NCBI RefSeq assembly: GCF_000321225.1
Contig: NW_004450402.1
Span: 3,736,274-3,800,273, forward strand
Source of the DNA: Odobenus rosmarus divergens
Taxonomy: Eukaryota; Chordata; Mammalia; Carnivora; Odobenidae
DNA length: 64,000 nucleotides
Reading direction: 5' to 3'
Below are positions 24,679 to 35,461 of the stretch, piece by piece (position 1 is the stretch's first letter; every line of letters starts with the position of its first letter). The translations under genes and the position numbers were made by a program. Below the pieces are notes generated by a model. The model did not search any database, was not told the DNA's origin, and was given only the letters and a program-made list of their open reading frames with translations.

Positions 24679-24873
24679 TTTTTTTTTTTTAAAGATTTTA
24701 TTTATTTATTTGACAGAGACACAGCAAGAGAGGGAACACAAGCAGGGGGAGTGGGAGAGGGAGAAGCAGGCTTCCCACGGAGCAGGGAACCTGATGCGGG
24801 ACTCGATCCCAGGACCCTGGGATCACAACCTGAGCCGAAGGCAGATGCTTAACAACTGAGCCACCCAGGTGCC
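24679..24873 (-). mobile_element. SINEC insertion, minus strand, in the old L1
   Basis: A reverse-complemented SINE with poly-T start and head GAGCCACCCAGGTGCC. Target duplications of about 20 bp at 24659-24678 and 24874-24893 differ by one base, so the insertion is clear. Confidence 0.95.
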
Positions 24874-25275
24874 CTCAATTATATGTAGATTCTAAAAACA
24901 AAAACAAAAACCCTAGACTCATGCACAGAAAAAAAAGAAAAAAAAGGATCAGATTTGGGTTATCCGATGTGAAGAGTGTGGGGAGGGGGGATTGGAAGAA
25001 GGTGGTCAAAGAGATACAAACTTCCAGCTCTGAAGTAACTAAGTAGCTATAGGGAAGTTCTTTACAGAGTAAACCTGAAGAATTCTCAGCACAAGGGAAA
25101 TTTTTTCCCCCTTTTTTTCTTTCTTTTAGTTGTATCTATACCAGAAGATAGATGTTAAGTAAACCTATTGTGGTCATCATCTCATAACATGTAAATCAAA
25201 CCACCATGCTGTATGCCTTAAACTTATACAGTGATGTATGTCAATTATTTCTCAATAAAACCAGAAACAAATGAA

Positions 25276-25870
25276 GTGTTCTAGGAGATCTTTGTTAACC
25301 AGCAAATGCTTTTCAGTCTGAGCATTTCACCAAGTTGTTTTATGCCATCTGTCTCACAGGGAACAATTAATCTGAACCTCTAACACGCAGCATTAAAATT
25401 CCATTAACAACAGTGAGCAGAATATTAACGTGTGTGGGATTGCCATTTTCATCTCTCCAAATTTCAGTGTTAATTGTGAATATTACACCTTAATCTATTT
25501 GGTGAATTAAGAATATTGAATAAAATATATAATTAGCAGTTAAATGTATATAATAATACATAGAACTTAAGTGTATTTTCTGCAACTTAAACACAGATGG
25601 GCTACAGATTTCTATTAAGCTAATGATCATTTGTAAAAGTACTAAATACCTCCCAAAGCCAATTTTCCCAGGACTCTGATATTTTAATTCCTTTCTCTTT
25701 TTCAGAACCATATCACCGCCTTTGCAGAAGTCACATGATACTGAAACAGATGGTTTGTCACTGCATTGGACATCGTCCCTTTTCACCACCCGCTCATAAC
25801 CCCCAAAGTTTGTTTGATTACAACAGAAGTTTATAAAGTTGTCTAATAATTTTTATAATTTTAAAATCAG
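25276..25870. other. Unassigned non-coding DNA
   Basis: No gene or recognised repeat is seen. The 99-codon minus frame at 25490-25789 has no identifiable domain. Confidence 0.5.
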
Positions 25871-25874
25871 TGTC

Positions 25875-25995
25875 AACTTATCTGTTTCCCCCACTAGACT
25901 GTGAGCTCCTCAAGGGCAGGACTGTGTCTTTCTTCTCTGTATCCCCAGCACCTACAACAAAACCTCGCACAAAGTAGGTGTTAAATAAAATGTGA
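25875..25995 (+). repeat. L2 LINE 3' end
   Basis: CCCCCACTAGACTGTGAGC, CTCAAGGGCAGGACTGTG, GTATCCCCAGCACC and AAGTAGGTGTTAAATAAA follow the L2 3' end closely. It is old but unusually well preserved in this short piece. Confidence 0.88.
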
Positions 25996-26685
25996 CGACC
26001 CAATGAAAAGATTAATTCGTAAATAAAACATTCACGTTAGTTTCTCACAGAATCACCGATACTATGTGAAAAGGAAACTTTACACAAGTCATCTTGTATA
26101 AGAAATCCCTCCATCTGGGCCTAGTTAAGCTTTTTAATTTTTCATAGATCTATTCAGCAGTATATCACATTTCATTTGAAGCGGACTTTGAAAGTCATGG
26201 GGGTTTTATGTTATTATTCAGCATGACATTATTTCCATTCTAACAGAGATCAGTGTGTGAAATTACTTTACTTTTAGAAAGTATGTTCTATACTAAAATA
26301 ATGTTTGCACATAATATTATACTATATTTCACTTAAAATACCATTCATACTATACATTCTAAGACTGGTGCTTCTGCTTTTGAAGGGGGAAAATGCCAAT
26401 TTTTACTGTAATAAGTAATGTATCATAATTAAAAATTATTTATTTGGACTTTTGTTCCTGACAATTGTGGTTTAATTGTTGACTTGTAGCTTTTAAATGC
26501 AGGTAGTGCTTAGGATATTTTAAGACAAAATCTAGCAATGGTGCCTATGTATTGAGCAATTTTCCACTGATAAAAGTCTCTCAAGGGGGGAAGGCTCCAT
26601 TCTTAGGCTTTTTACTAGTCAAGATTCCACATAATTTAAACAGGAAAGAACCACACTCTGACACATAAGTTAAAAATCTACAAAT
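25996..26685. other. Unassigned AT-rich DNA
   Basis: No gene or recognisable repeat is seen. Confidence 0.5.
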
Positions 26686-26689
26686 GCCA

Positions 26690-26945
26690 GAAATGTGGTT
26701 AACGCATTTTACTTTGCATTTGTATAGTTTTATAGTTTACAAGGTACATTTTCATTTATAATTTTACTTAATCCTTACAGTAACCCAGTGCAATCATTGA
26801 AAATGGCTTTAGTTTATAAATGAGAAAAATAAAGCCAAGGCAAGGTAAATAATATGCCCAATTCCATACAACTAGTAGGAGGCAGTTAAAATTTAAATTC
26901 AGGTGTTTTGACCCTGAACCAGTATTGTTTTCTAATACACCACAG
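26690..26945 (-). repeat. MIR-family relic, minus strand
   Basis: TTTATAGTTTACAAGGTACATTTTC, TTACTTAATCCTTACAGTAACCC, TAAATGAGAAAAATAAAG and ACAACTAGTAGGAGGCAG follow the reverse-complemented MIR/MIR3 order. Confidence 0.6.
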
Positions 26946-29670
26946 CTATCATATCATTTTGGACACACTGAAACCTTTCAGAGGTCAGGAGAGTCCTGGA
27001 CAACTACCTATGGTTTTAAAAAAAATGAAGAAATACCAAAATAGAATTATAAGAGCTATGTTGTATTTTAAATATTTATGTTTTAAGAAGGAACACTTTT
27101 CAAATATGCAATGATATAGTAACCTATTTTTAATTTTCTTTAAAAATAATGTCAAGAGTCTAGATGTGAGGTCTTTGTAAAGTGGAAACCTAAATCAGGT
27201 ATCTCTCCTGCAACCCTCACCCCAATGCTCTATACCCCACCCCTCAGGAGAGGCCCCAAAGGACGTACCTCACACTGAGCATGTGAAATTAAGGATGAAA
27301 CCATGTCAATATAAGGAAGATGAACTGGGCTATGATTACACCATTAAATGTACTCTTCTACCATAATGTCACAATTTTTACAGCCACCCTGAGTAGCTTT
27401 GTCTTATATGAGCAGTAGTTAATTGACTGAAATGAATCTTCCTCACCTTGACAGTAATAAAAAAAAAAGAAACTTTAAATTTTCTCTGTAATTTCAACAG
27501 AAATCAGCAAATGAATATAACCAAAGACTTGTTCATTATTCCCCAAATAGATTTTACTTGCTCTTTTCCATCACTATGGGAGTTAAAACACTTTTTGTAG
27601 GGCCAAAAGCAGAAAATCCATATTTCTACCAAATTCAGACTTCTATAGCAATTCAACTCTGTTGGAAATTTAAAACGAGGAAGGTTAGAATGCCTTGATC
27701 CTCTTTAATGATCTTTTTAGGCAATAACAATAATAGGGAGTTCACTTACAAGGAATGGAAGTGAAAAGGATGATTATAATGTCTTTGGAGGCAGGATTAC
27801 CAGTAAGACTTCGGAAGTTAAATCAGTTTAAAGGTTCTAGAATCAGTATTCCAAGGTGCCAATTTGGAATGTTTTTCCTGTTGGAAGCCTTAGCTATATA
27901 TTCATGTGTAAATGTTGTGTCTTTGCACCTTGTTAAACCAGGTCCAAATGCAGGAGTTATATACATTCCTCAGAAATCCAGATTTTATCCAGGATCAGAG
28001 TAAGGTCATCTCTAATATTAAATGTCATGGGCCCAAGATTGTGTATTGAATGACCCTGCCAGGACAGAAATTCAGAAGAATAAAAAGATACACATGCATA
28101 AGGCAAAAAGCCAGCAAAGAGCCCTGAACTATGATGCTATAACTACAAATAATGAAAAACACGTTTAAGAAAATATGAATCTGTAAATATGTACATATAT
28201 AGTCTAGTAAAAGCAGGCAAACACCTACTTTTCTGATAAAGACATCTTTTTATTCTACTTACTCGGGGCCCAGGTCAGTCTAAATTGATCAGCGTGAAAA
28301 TTTTAGTAGTCTCTGTTTGCATGGCAGAAATTCTGCACATGTTTTATCTGATTCCTAAGATTATTTAAAAGGCTCTTTTATGTTAAAAGAGAGGTGAACC
28401 TTCTTTGACAGACTTGGTCTTTTCCACTTCTAACTGGGCCTCTCTTTTCTCAGGATCTATCCTAGCCAAATATCACAGTTACATTTACCATACAGTTTCC
28501 TTTGTGAAAAAGCAGTAGGGGAGGACATAATTCTCTGCTGTGTATTGTATTTTTCAAATAAAATTTAAAAAATTTAAAAAATTAAGTTTGATTTTTTTTT
28601 TTGGTAAATCCTTTCTTGGAGTAGACGAGTAAAGAACACTTGTGTGATGCAAGTCGCATTGTCAGAGTGACTGGAGAATGTTTGCAAAGGGATCACAATG
28701 GTTGACATTAGACCAGTTCGTTGGGCAGCTATATCCCATGGACCATCCTGGGATCTTAGCAACCTCTTTATTTGCAAATCAGAAGCCCCTGAAACTATCT
28801 GGGACCCCGAGCAGGTGTATGATCTACTACAGAATCTGTCCTCTGGGTAAGAAAGGTACTAAAGAATGGATGTAAATGATCTTGTTCTTGCCTCTAGGGC
28901 ACCATTTATTAAATTTTGATTGCATGTTTGAAAAAGTTTCCCTGGACATATACCAAATGGTTCTATTTATGCCTTAGAAACACAAATCTTTTCACTATTT
29001 GCCAGACATGGGCTTTGAAATGAAGTTTGTGACCTTGGATTCTTTTAAATTTCAATTAAGGACATTTCTTCCAGATCTTAAGTGAGTGATTTTCTTATAA
29101 AAAGAAAAAAATAAGAGTATTTATATTCTGCTTCACTATCCCCTTTACTTTAGATTATAGCTGGTTCTTAGGCTGATAAACCTTGGGACATGGTCGAGGT
29201 TTAATAAGAAAAATACGTCTCCCCCCCACCCAACCAAGCTTTGTGAGCCATGGATTACAGGATCTAAATTCTAAACTCAGACTGGTATTTTCAAATCTGT
29301 GGCCTTGCTCACAAGGAGCTCCAAATAAGAAAATATACAGGAGTGGACATACAACTACCTTTAGCATTCAGCTGAAAACGCAAAGTTCACATCTCGAAGA
29401 TGCCATCCTCAACAAGGCTGATCCTAACAAACACCATCCTGTGTCCTGTTTATCTTCATATTATTAATAGCATTTATACATGTGGGTCCATTCTTCACTT
29501 TGCCCTGAAACACTATCACTTGTACAAAAGAGGAAAAATTGTTCTCTTCTCAAGAGGAAAAAAAGATATATTTTTAAATCAATATTAGAAAAAGAAAGAA
29601 AAATCTTTCCAAACTAGTGAGACACATTGAGTATTAATCAGGCTTCTCTGGAGGTATTGCTCCTACTCAA
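26946..29670. other. Unassigned non-coding DNA
   Basis: About 2.7 kb has no recognisable gene, RNA or repeat beyond short A-runs (27464-27472) and T-runs (28592-28602). The small frames at 27755-28003, 28574-28777 and 29183-29467 carry no recognisable domain and have no exon-like context that I can support. It is the longest apparently unique stretch in the window. Confidence 0.45.
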
Positions 29671-29674
29671 GAAG

Positions 29675-29830
29675 GCCCTTCAGCCTTCTTTCATTCAGCA
29701 AATATTTACTGACTAGTTTTGCACACCAGATACTTGGCAATGTGCCAATTAAACAGTGGCTAGAAAGACAGACACAGTCCCTGCCCTTTCTGATTGGACA
29801 GTTCAGCAGCCCCAACACTGATGTTTCCCT
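29675..29830 (+). repeat. Ancient repeat, unnamed family A, 5' part
   Basis: CATTCAGCAAATATTTACTG, then CAGATACTTGGCAATGTGCC and ACAGACACAGTCCCTGCCC, has the opening phrase of the same ancient family seen at 34620, 36664 and 54285. Confidence 0.45.
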
Positions 29831-30029
29831 AAGAGGTCTATTTAAATTAGGGTGGGAGAATTGGCTTGGGGTTAGCCAGCTATCTACTCTTGAGACAAAA
29901 CAAGGGGCACTTTTGTAGATTACAGCAAGAGCTGCGGTTAACAAAAAAGCATTGCCTCCATAAACAACATAGTATAATTTGGCTATTGCTGAATTTAAAA
30001 AGCCCTAACGTGCTATAATTATCCTCACA

Positions 30030-30440
30030 AATCTGTGGGTCAGTGGATCCCCTTCTGTAGTCTCAGCTGGGCTCAGTCAAGCACTTGTAATCAGGCTGGT
30101 AGCTCTGCTGATCTTGGTTAGACGTTCTCACATACATGGGGGTCATCTGGCTGTAGGCTGATCTAGGGTGGCTTCACTTGGGACAACTGAACTTTTCTCT
30201 ATATGGTCTCTCAATGTCCCCGGGGCTAGCCAAGGTCCTTCCTGTGTGGGGAGGCCAAGACAGAGCAGAATCAGGCAGGCACTGGCACATTGTCATTTCT
30301 ATCTCATTTAATTGGCAAAGGCCAAGTCTCAAGGCCAGCCCAGATACAAGTACTGTAGGAGCAGCTGGAAAGTCATTGGCAAAGAGGTGGACACAAAGAT
30401 GGGTGGAGAATAAGGGCTACTTTGCATTCAATGTACCATA
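30030..30440 (-). repeat. Possible LTR/MaLR-type relic
   Basis: The sequence around GTCTCAGCTGGGCTCAGTC, CATCTGGCTGTAGGCTGATCTAGG, CATTTAATTGGCAAAGGCC and GTGGACACAAAGATGGGTGG recalls reverse-complemented mammalian LTR relics. The family is uncertain and the frame at 30178-30441 lies inside it. Confidence 0.35.
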
Positions 30441-30950
30441 AACTTTTACTGCACCTAAACCTTAAAATTATTTAAGGAGTGCCCCCCTGAATTGAGTTCC
30501 TCAACTTACTGAGTACCGATTTTTTCTGATAAGCACAAGATACCCACAAATGACAATAGAAAGCAAGCTCATTGTATCTGAACAAAAATGGCCACCCCCA
30601 CCAATCAACTACACCCCAAAAATGTCTTTGCGATAACTGGCTGGAGAACTGCCCATCTAGCTCTTAACCGAAAGCAATGGGGAGCTTGCTGAAGCTTTTC
30701 TAGGTTTCCCCAGAAAGTCTTCCTAGGTCTTCTCCTATAGTTATAAAGGAAGCAGTCATAATTTTATAAGAAAATGAAGAGACAGAGAATGAGAAAAGCA
30801 TCTGAGCAGAAAGAATAGGAAAAAAGTTGAAGCAAAAAAATAAATAAGTAAAACCTGAAGAAGGCAAAGGAATAACTGAAATAGAAAACCAGGTTATGAT
30901 TCATTGATTGATTATGTGCGTGTATGTGTGTTGTGTATGTGCCTATGTTG
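30441..30950. other. Unassigned non-coding DNA
   Basis: No gene or clear repeat is seen. A short GTGT-rich patch lies at 30915-30945. Confidence 0.5.
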
Positions 30951-31001
30951 TAAAATTTTTATTTTCACAAATTTCAGTTACCGTGGTGCTAGGAACTGAA
31001 T

Positions 31002-31322
31002 ATTTGTGTCCCCCAAAATTCATATGTTGAAGCTTGAATCCCCAAAGTGATAGTATGTTGAGATGGGGGAATTTGGATCATGAGGTCATAGGTCATGAGG
31101 GCGGGTCCTCTTGATGTCAATGCCCTTATAATAAGAGACACAAGAAGACTGTCTTCCTCTCTCTCTCTGCTCTCTGCCATGTGATATATGAGAAGACAGC
31201 TGCCTGCACACCAGAAAGATGGCTTTCCTCAAGCATCAGACCTCCAGGACCTTGATCTTGGACGTCACAGCTTCTAGAACAATAAATGATTGTTGTTTAA
31301 GCCACCCAGCCCAAACTGACTA
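31002..31322 (+). repeat. MLT1-like (ERVL-MaLR) solo LTR, plus strand
   Basis: GAACTGAATATTTGTGTCCCCC, ATTCATATGTTGAAGCTTG, GGTCATGAGGGCGGGTCC, CTTATAATAAGAGACACAAG and GATTGTTGTTTAAGCCACCC follow the MLT1-type LTR in order. No internal region is present. Confidence 0.85.
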
Positions 31323-32123
31323 AGTCATGGTTTGGTTAAATAACACCACTCCCCCAGCAACATTGTTCACATTTGAGTTACCATGGTATAACAACCATGA
31401 GTTATTGCGTGAAGTACAAACATTGCTGCTAATTCATCTGTTCTCAAGTCACTGTGTAAATAACACATGTGGGTTATGATCAGTGACCTATCATGTCATA
31501 GTTTTAGAGTCTGTCAATGGTCACTGCACATTTGTTGTTTGGTTCATGCACAGACAGCAAAGCATGCAATTGTGTTAAATCTGTGTCTCCCTGTGATAAC
31601 TCCATGTGACATTTTTTTTAATGCATCATGAAAAGAGGGAACTAGCCAACGAAGATGGAAGTGCAGCAAAGAAGAAAAGGTGATAATGATGAAAATGAAA
31701 TTCAAATCGAACATACATGTGGTTGTAGAAGACTTAGTTGACCGTGAGAATGTTGGTGGTGAATGAAATCGCCACCATCATCAGACATCGTGTCCCTACC
31801 ATTTCAGAAGCCTTCAAATTCAATCTGAATACTTGGTTTCAATATCGAAATGCTGAAGACACACAGACATGCCAGCCGGGCCACCATCAACTGAGACCGA
31901 ACACTGTTCACTTGAACAGCTAGAAGAGTTGAGGGAAAGTGGGTTTATTAATGAAAAGGAAAATAATTTGTGATGAAAAAGATGAAGATGTCTCAAAGGA
32001 AGTGATGTGGACCAAAAAACCCAACTTCATGCTAAAGGCACTCTTAGAGGTATTTCACAACATTGAAAGGCATGGAGGATAAAATGTTGGTAGCTGATCC
32101 AAACAAAGAAAGGAATATGACAT

Positions 32124-32324
32124 GGGGCGCCTGGGTGGCCCAGTCGTTAAGCGTCTGCCTTCGGCTCAGGTCATGATCCCAGGGTCCTGGGATCGAGCCC
32201 CGCATTGGGCTCCCTGCTCTGCAGGAAGCCTGCTTCTCCCTCTCTCACTCCCCCTGCTTGTGTTCCCTCTCTCGCTGTGTCTCTCTCTGTCAAATAAATA
32301 AATAAAATCTTTAAAAAAAAAAGA
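32124..32324 (+). mobile_element. SINEC insertion, plus strand (young)
   Basis: A well-preserved full-length copy runs from GGGGCGCCTGGGTGGCCCAG to TCAAATAAATAAATAAAATC and poly-A. The 17-bp target duplication AAGAAAGGAATATGACA is perfect at about 32106-32122 and 32325-32341. It lies in the Tigger-like relic. Confidence 0.96.
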
Positions 32325-32700
32325 AAGAAAGGAATATGACAATTAACCAAAGCACAAAAAATAATACTTCGGATCAGAAGTTAATATGATAGGAAGAAGG
32401 CAAGACTGTTCAAACTGCTCTGAATAAACATTTTTTATAAAGAAATCAAGCATTTATTTTCAATGTTTCTAATGCTTTAAATTACAGTGTATTAACCAAT
32501 ATAAGTTTTGCCACTTTTATTGCTTATACATTTAAAATTTTGGCAGTAAGAAAGTTTTTAATGTTTTGACAAAAAAATTTAAAGGTAAAAGATAAATTAT
32601 AACTTTCCCCATTGCTTATTATGATCTTTTTGCACAGATTCAGGTTGCACGGTTATTGTGTATGGTACACCATACAAAGTCCACCGTACAAAGTAAGACT

Positions 32701-33430
32701 TCTTGTCTACATGTATATGTGTATATGTATATACTGTATATTACATATAGAAGTATATAAAGACCTTTAGAGGGATATATATGTTATATATATATATATA
32801 TAAATTATATAAATATATATATAAAATCCCTAATATATATAATACATAAAAGCTTTCTTTTTAAAAGAAATGTTCCATGCTTTATGTTAATGCACAATAT
32901 ACTTGTAGACTCATATTTGTTCATTATTATATAGATCTCTTTTTATTGCAATTATTTGGTCACATATTTTCTATGGCCAAATTAAGAAATATTGGTCCTA
33001 TGAATGTATAAAAATGTCTTGGTACCAGAGTGCCATCTCAGCTATGCCAACTATTCATTAGGAGTAGAAAGGAGATCAGGAAAAGTGATTTTTTTTTTTC
33101 CAAATAACTCAAGCTTAATACTGTAGGTAATCTTTCTAAATTATCTTGCACATATTCTGGCTTAGTACATAAATATGCATAATTTAACCCACTTTGCCTT
33201 TTGAGCATGAATGATTTTTTGGTGCTCTAATAAGTAAAGCTCTTGGGAGTTATAATGAGTTATGAAGTTATATAGGGGGTTTGTTTCCTTGATCTAAGGA
33301 TTATTTATTTGATTTTTTTTTTCCTGTTTACCTTCTTAGAGCTTTCTCTGCCCTCTGCTGTTAATTCTCATTGTTTCTTGTCTTGAAATCTCTCTTAGCA
33401 ACCTTCTGACCGGCTTCCAGTATGTTACTG
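32701..33430. other. Unassigned AT-rich DNA with a TA tract
   Basis: A (TA)n-rich stretch lies at about 32778-32825, surrounded by more AT-rich sequence. No gene or transposon is recognised. Confidence 0.55.
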
Positions 33431-33431
33431 T

Positions 33432-33815
33432 ATTTGTCAGCCCAGGCTGCCACAACACAGTACCACAGGCTGGGTGGCTTAAACCACAGATATTTATTTT
33501 CTCACAGTTCTGAGGCGTGAAAGCCTAAGATCAAGGTGGTGTTTGGTGAGGATTCTCTCCTCCGGTTGGAGACAGCTGCCTTCTCTCTGTGTCCTCACAT
33601 GGCCTTTCCTTTGTGTACCTGCAGAGAAAAACAGCTCTGGTGTCTCTTCCTCTTGTCACAAAGACACCAGTTCTCTCAGAATAAAGCCCCCTCTTATGAC
33701 CTCATTGAACCTTAGTTATCTCCCAAGAGGCTCTGCCACAAAATACAGTCACACTCAGGGTCAAGCCTTCAACATATGAATCTGGGAGGGGGATGCACTT
33801 CGGTCCAAAACAGCT
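33432..33815 (-). repeat. MLT1-like (ERVL-MaLR) solo LTR, minus strand
   Basis: CAGCCCAGGCTGCCACAACAC, GGCTGGGTGGCTTAAACC, TTTATTTTCTCACAGTTCTG, TGTGTCCTCACATGGCC and CTTCAACATATGAATCTGGG follow the reverse-complemented MLT1 LTR. The frame at 33543-33779 lies inside it. Confidence 0.87.
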
Positions 33816-33847
33816 ATGCACTCATTTCCTTAAAATGTCATCTTCTT

Positions 33848-33903
33848 AAAATAAATAAATAAATATAAATAAATAAAATAATAAAAATAAAATAAAATAA
33901 AAT
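33848..33903. repeat. (AAATA)n simple repeat
   Basis: Repeated AAATA, ATAAA and AAAATA units, close to the assembly gap. Confidence 0.9.
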
Positions 33904-34008
33904 TTCATCTTCTATACTGACAATGTCTTACCCAGTAACTGAAGGATGCCAGTGGAACACAGGTGACAAGGGTGTTATACGTAAAACTCAGTCAGTTAGG
34001 ATAAGGGG

Positions 34009-34058
34009 NNNNNNNNNNNNNNNNNNNNNNNNNNNNNNNNNNNNNNNNNNNNNNNNNN
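34009..34058. other. Assembly gap (50 Ns)
   Basis: Fifty unknown bases. The round length suggests a placeholder of unknown size. The right edge falls inside a SINE, which is part of a near-identical duplication. A translated frame that spans the Ns (33923-34165) has no meaning. Confidence 0.98.
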
Positions 34059-34148
34059 GGAGCCCGATGTGGGACTCGATCCCGGGACTCCAGGATCATG
34101 ACCTGAGCCGAAGGCAGTCGCTTAACCAACTGAGCCACCCAGGCGCCC
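34059..34148 (-). mobile_element. SINEC 5' half, truncated by the gap
   Basis: It has the head part of the SINE in reverse complement, identical to the complete copy at 36002-36192. The tail is lost in the Ns. The right target-duplication sequence TAGACCATGCTATTT follows at 34149-34163, but its partner is not visible upstream. Confidence 0.93.
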
Positions 34149-34619
34149 TAGACCATGCTATTTAAACCGACTAATCTCTATCGTCAGGTTACACTAAATT
34201 TTACTACAGAAACAGTCAACCCCCAAATCTCAGCCCAAAGTAATTATTGTTTACTTCTGCTTCACACATGCCCACCAAGGGTCACTTGGAGGCTCTGATC
34301 TAGTTAATGACCACCCTAAAATGAGACCCAGGCTGGTAGAGGAGATGCTGTTTAGAACAGAGGCATTAATTCTGACAGAGGGGAAAGAGACCAGTGGTAA
34401 GTGTGCCTGGCTTTTAAATAGTCTACCCCCAAAAGACGCACATCACTTCTACTCACTTTTCATTGGCCAAAGCAAATCAACCATTGCTTGAATGCAAGAG
34501 AGTGGAGCAGTAATTAGAAGAAACAGCACCAAAAATCTGTAAACAGTCCCAATGGCTATCTGTCGGCATTGATATGATCATAAATTGAGATTAACTAATT
34601 TAATCATTCATATTTTCAT

Positions 34620-34779
34620 TCACCAATATTTATCCAGGCCCTACTCTGTGCTAGCTACTATCCCAGAGAGCTACTCTCAAGACAAAATCCCCGCCCTCAA
34701 CAAGTTTTCATTTTACTGGAGGAGTTTGTAAAAATAAAGGAGAATGTAAATGTATAATACAATTTCAGATACTTATAAG
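34620..34779 (+). repeat. Ancient repeat, unnamed family A, 5' part (copy 1 of duplication)
   Basis: CACCAATATTTATCCAGGCC, CTCTGTGCTAGCTACTATCC and CCCGCCCTCAACAAG are the opening of the ancient family also seen at 29675 and 54285. It duplicates 36664-36826. Confidence 0.5.
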
Positions 34780-34840
34780 ATATGGACATACCAGCTGGGC
34801 CACCATCAATTGAAACTCTAACATTGTTCACTTTAACAAT
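34780..34840 (+). repeat. Second copy of a stretch found in the Tigger-like relic
   Basis: CATACCAGCTGGGCCACCATC and the following AACATTGTTCACTTTAACA align with 31867-31920 with scattered differences. The two places thus share an interspersed repeat. It starts exactly where the duplication ends. Confidence 0.6.
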
Positions 34841-35021
34841 ATATATTTTGAAAAGATAGCATTGCTATTTTTCAACTCCATATTCCCCTCCACTATTGCT
34901 ACCTCTTTCTAATTCAACAGATTTCCAGAAACAATGTAAGGATAGCAGAAGCAATAGTAAGCTAAATTCTCTTCTATCCAGGTTAATCTAGATGTAGGTA
35001 CAGAAATGTTACACCCTGTTT

Positions 35022-35218
35022 ATACCCTGATATGTAAATGGGTGATGGGTATTAAGGAGGGCACTTGTTGCGATGAGCACTGGGTGTTGTATGTGTAATG
35101 AATCACTAAATTCTATACCTGAAACTAATATTATACTGTATGCTAACTAACTGGAATTTAAATAAAAATTTGGAGAAAGAAAAAAATAAAATGTATGCAT
35201 TCCTAAATAAATAAACAA
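35022..35218 (+). mobile_element. Carnivore L1 3' end, 5'-truncated, plus strand
   Basis: GGGTGATGGGTATTAAGGAGG, GCACTGGGTGTTGTATGTG, CTATACCTGAAACTAATATTA and GGAATTTAAATAAAAATTTGG are the sense-strand version of the carnivore L1 3' UTR, ending in an A-rich tail. Confidence 0.85.
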
Positions 35219-35425
35219 ATAAACTCATGGTATATTTATAATGACATATATTATATACATCATATATTACATATACAGTTTATATACATATAAATTATAG
35301 AAATATATAAAATATTAACTTTAATAATATTAACTATTAAAATAAATACTAATGTTTGCATGTAAATATGTAAAAATTATATATATATACATATATATAT
35401 GTGTATATATATATAATTTCATTTT
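35219..35425. repeat. AT-rich tract with (TA)n runs
   Basis: TATA and ATATAT runs are interspersed with short unique pieces. The densest part is at about 35377-35417. It may have grown from the L1 A-tail. Confidence 0.8.
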
Positions 35426-35461
35426 GGATAATAGACCAAGCAAGCACTTCTTTTCCTATTG

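Larger units (their letters stand above)
22030..24690 (+). pseudogene. L1 ORF2 relic, reverse-transcriptase and C-terminal regions
   Basis: Separate frames carry KSPGPDGFTGEFYHTFKE (22040), [28 protein letters not shown] (from about 22800) and IFADDMILY (about 23206-23235, the polymerase catalytic box). ORF2 C-terminal sequence follows, up to the CA repeat. The Tigger1-type MITE splits the region at 22269-22745, and many stops show that it is dead. Confidence 0.88.
18760..25275 (+). mobile_element. Near-full-length old LINE-1 (L1M type), plus strand, inactive
   Basis: A decayed 5' UTR-like region (18760 to about 20000) is followed by ORF1-like sequence (about 20080-20280), ORF2 and a 3' UTR ending in CAATAAAACC. 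ORF2 is in broken frames. The endonuclease part reads FGDFNTPLSTMDR near 21130, then SRADYMLDHK. Reverse transcriptase appears as KSPGPDGFTGEFYHTFKE (from 22040) and the catalytic box IFADDMILY (about 23206-23235). The C-terminal region runs to about 24680. Most of ORF1 seems missing. Insertions are a Tigger1-type MITE (22269-22745), a CA repeat and a SINE (24679-24873). Confidence 0.88.
30950..32700 (+). mobile_element. Tigger/pogo-like DNA transposon relic with nested MLT1 and SINE
   Basis: One frame of the segment just before the SINE reads DKMLVADPNKERNMT. After the SINE it resumes with VQTALNKHF at about 32408-32435. That layout resembles the C-terminus of Tigger/pogo transposases. An MLT1-like LTR interrupts the upstream half (31002-31322) and a SINE the downstream half. 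The outer limits and family are inferred. Confidence 0.45.
34059..34779. repeat. Duplicated segment, copy 1 (near-identical to 36103-36826)
   Basis: By eye the two copies match base for base except for one 3-bp indel and one substitution near 34731-34741 / 36775-36790. The copy starts at the gap, inside a SINE, and ends after ACTTATAAG. It contains the SINE head, its right target duplication and a piece of family A. Confidence 0.93.

Noticed and set aside
33923..34165. Frame spanning the assembly gap
   Set aside because: Its centre is translated from Ns and its end is SINE sequence.
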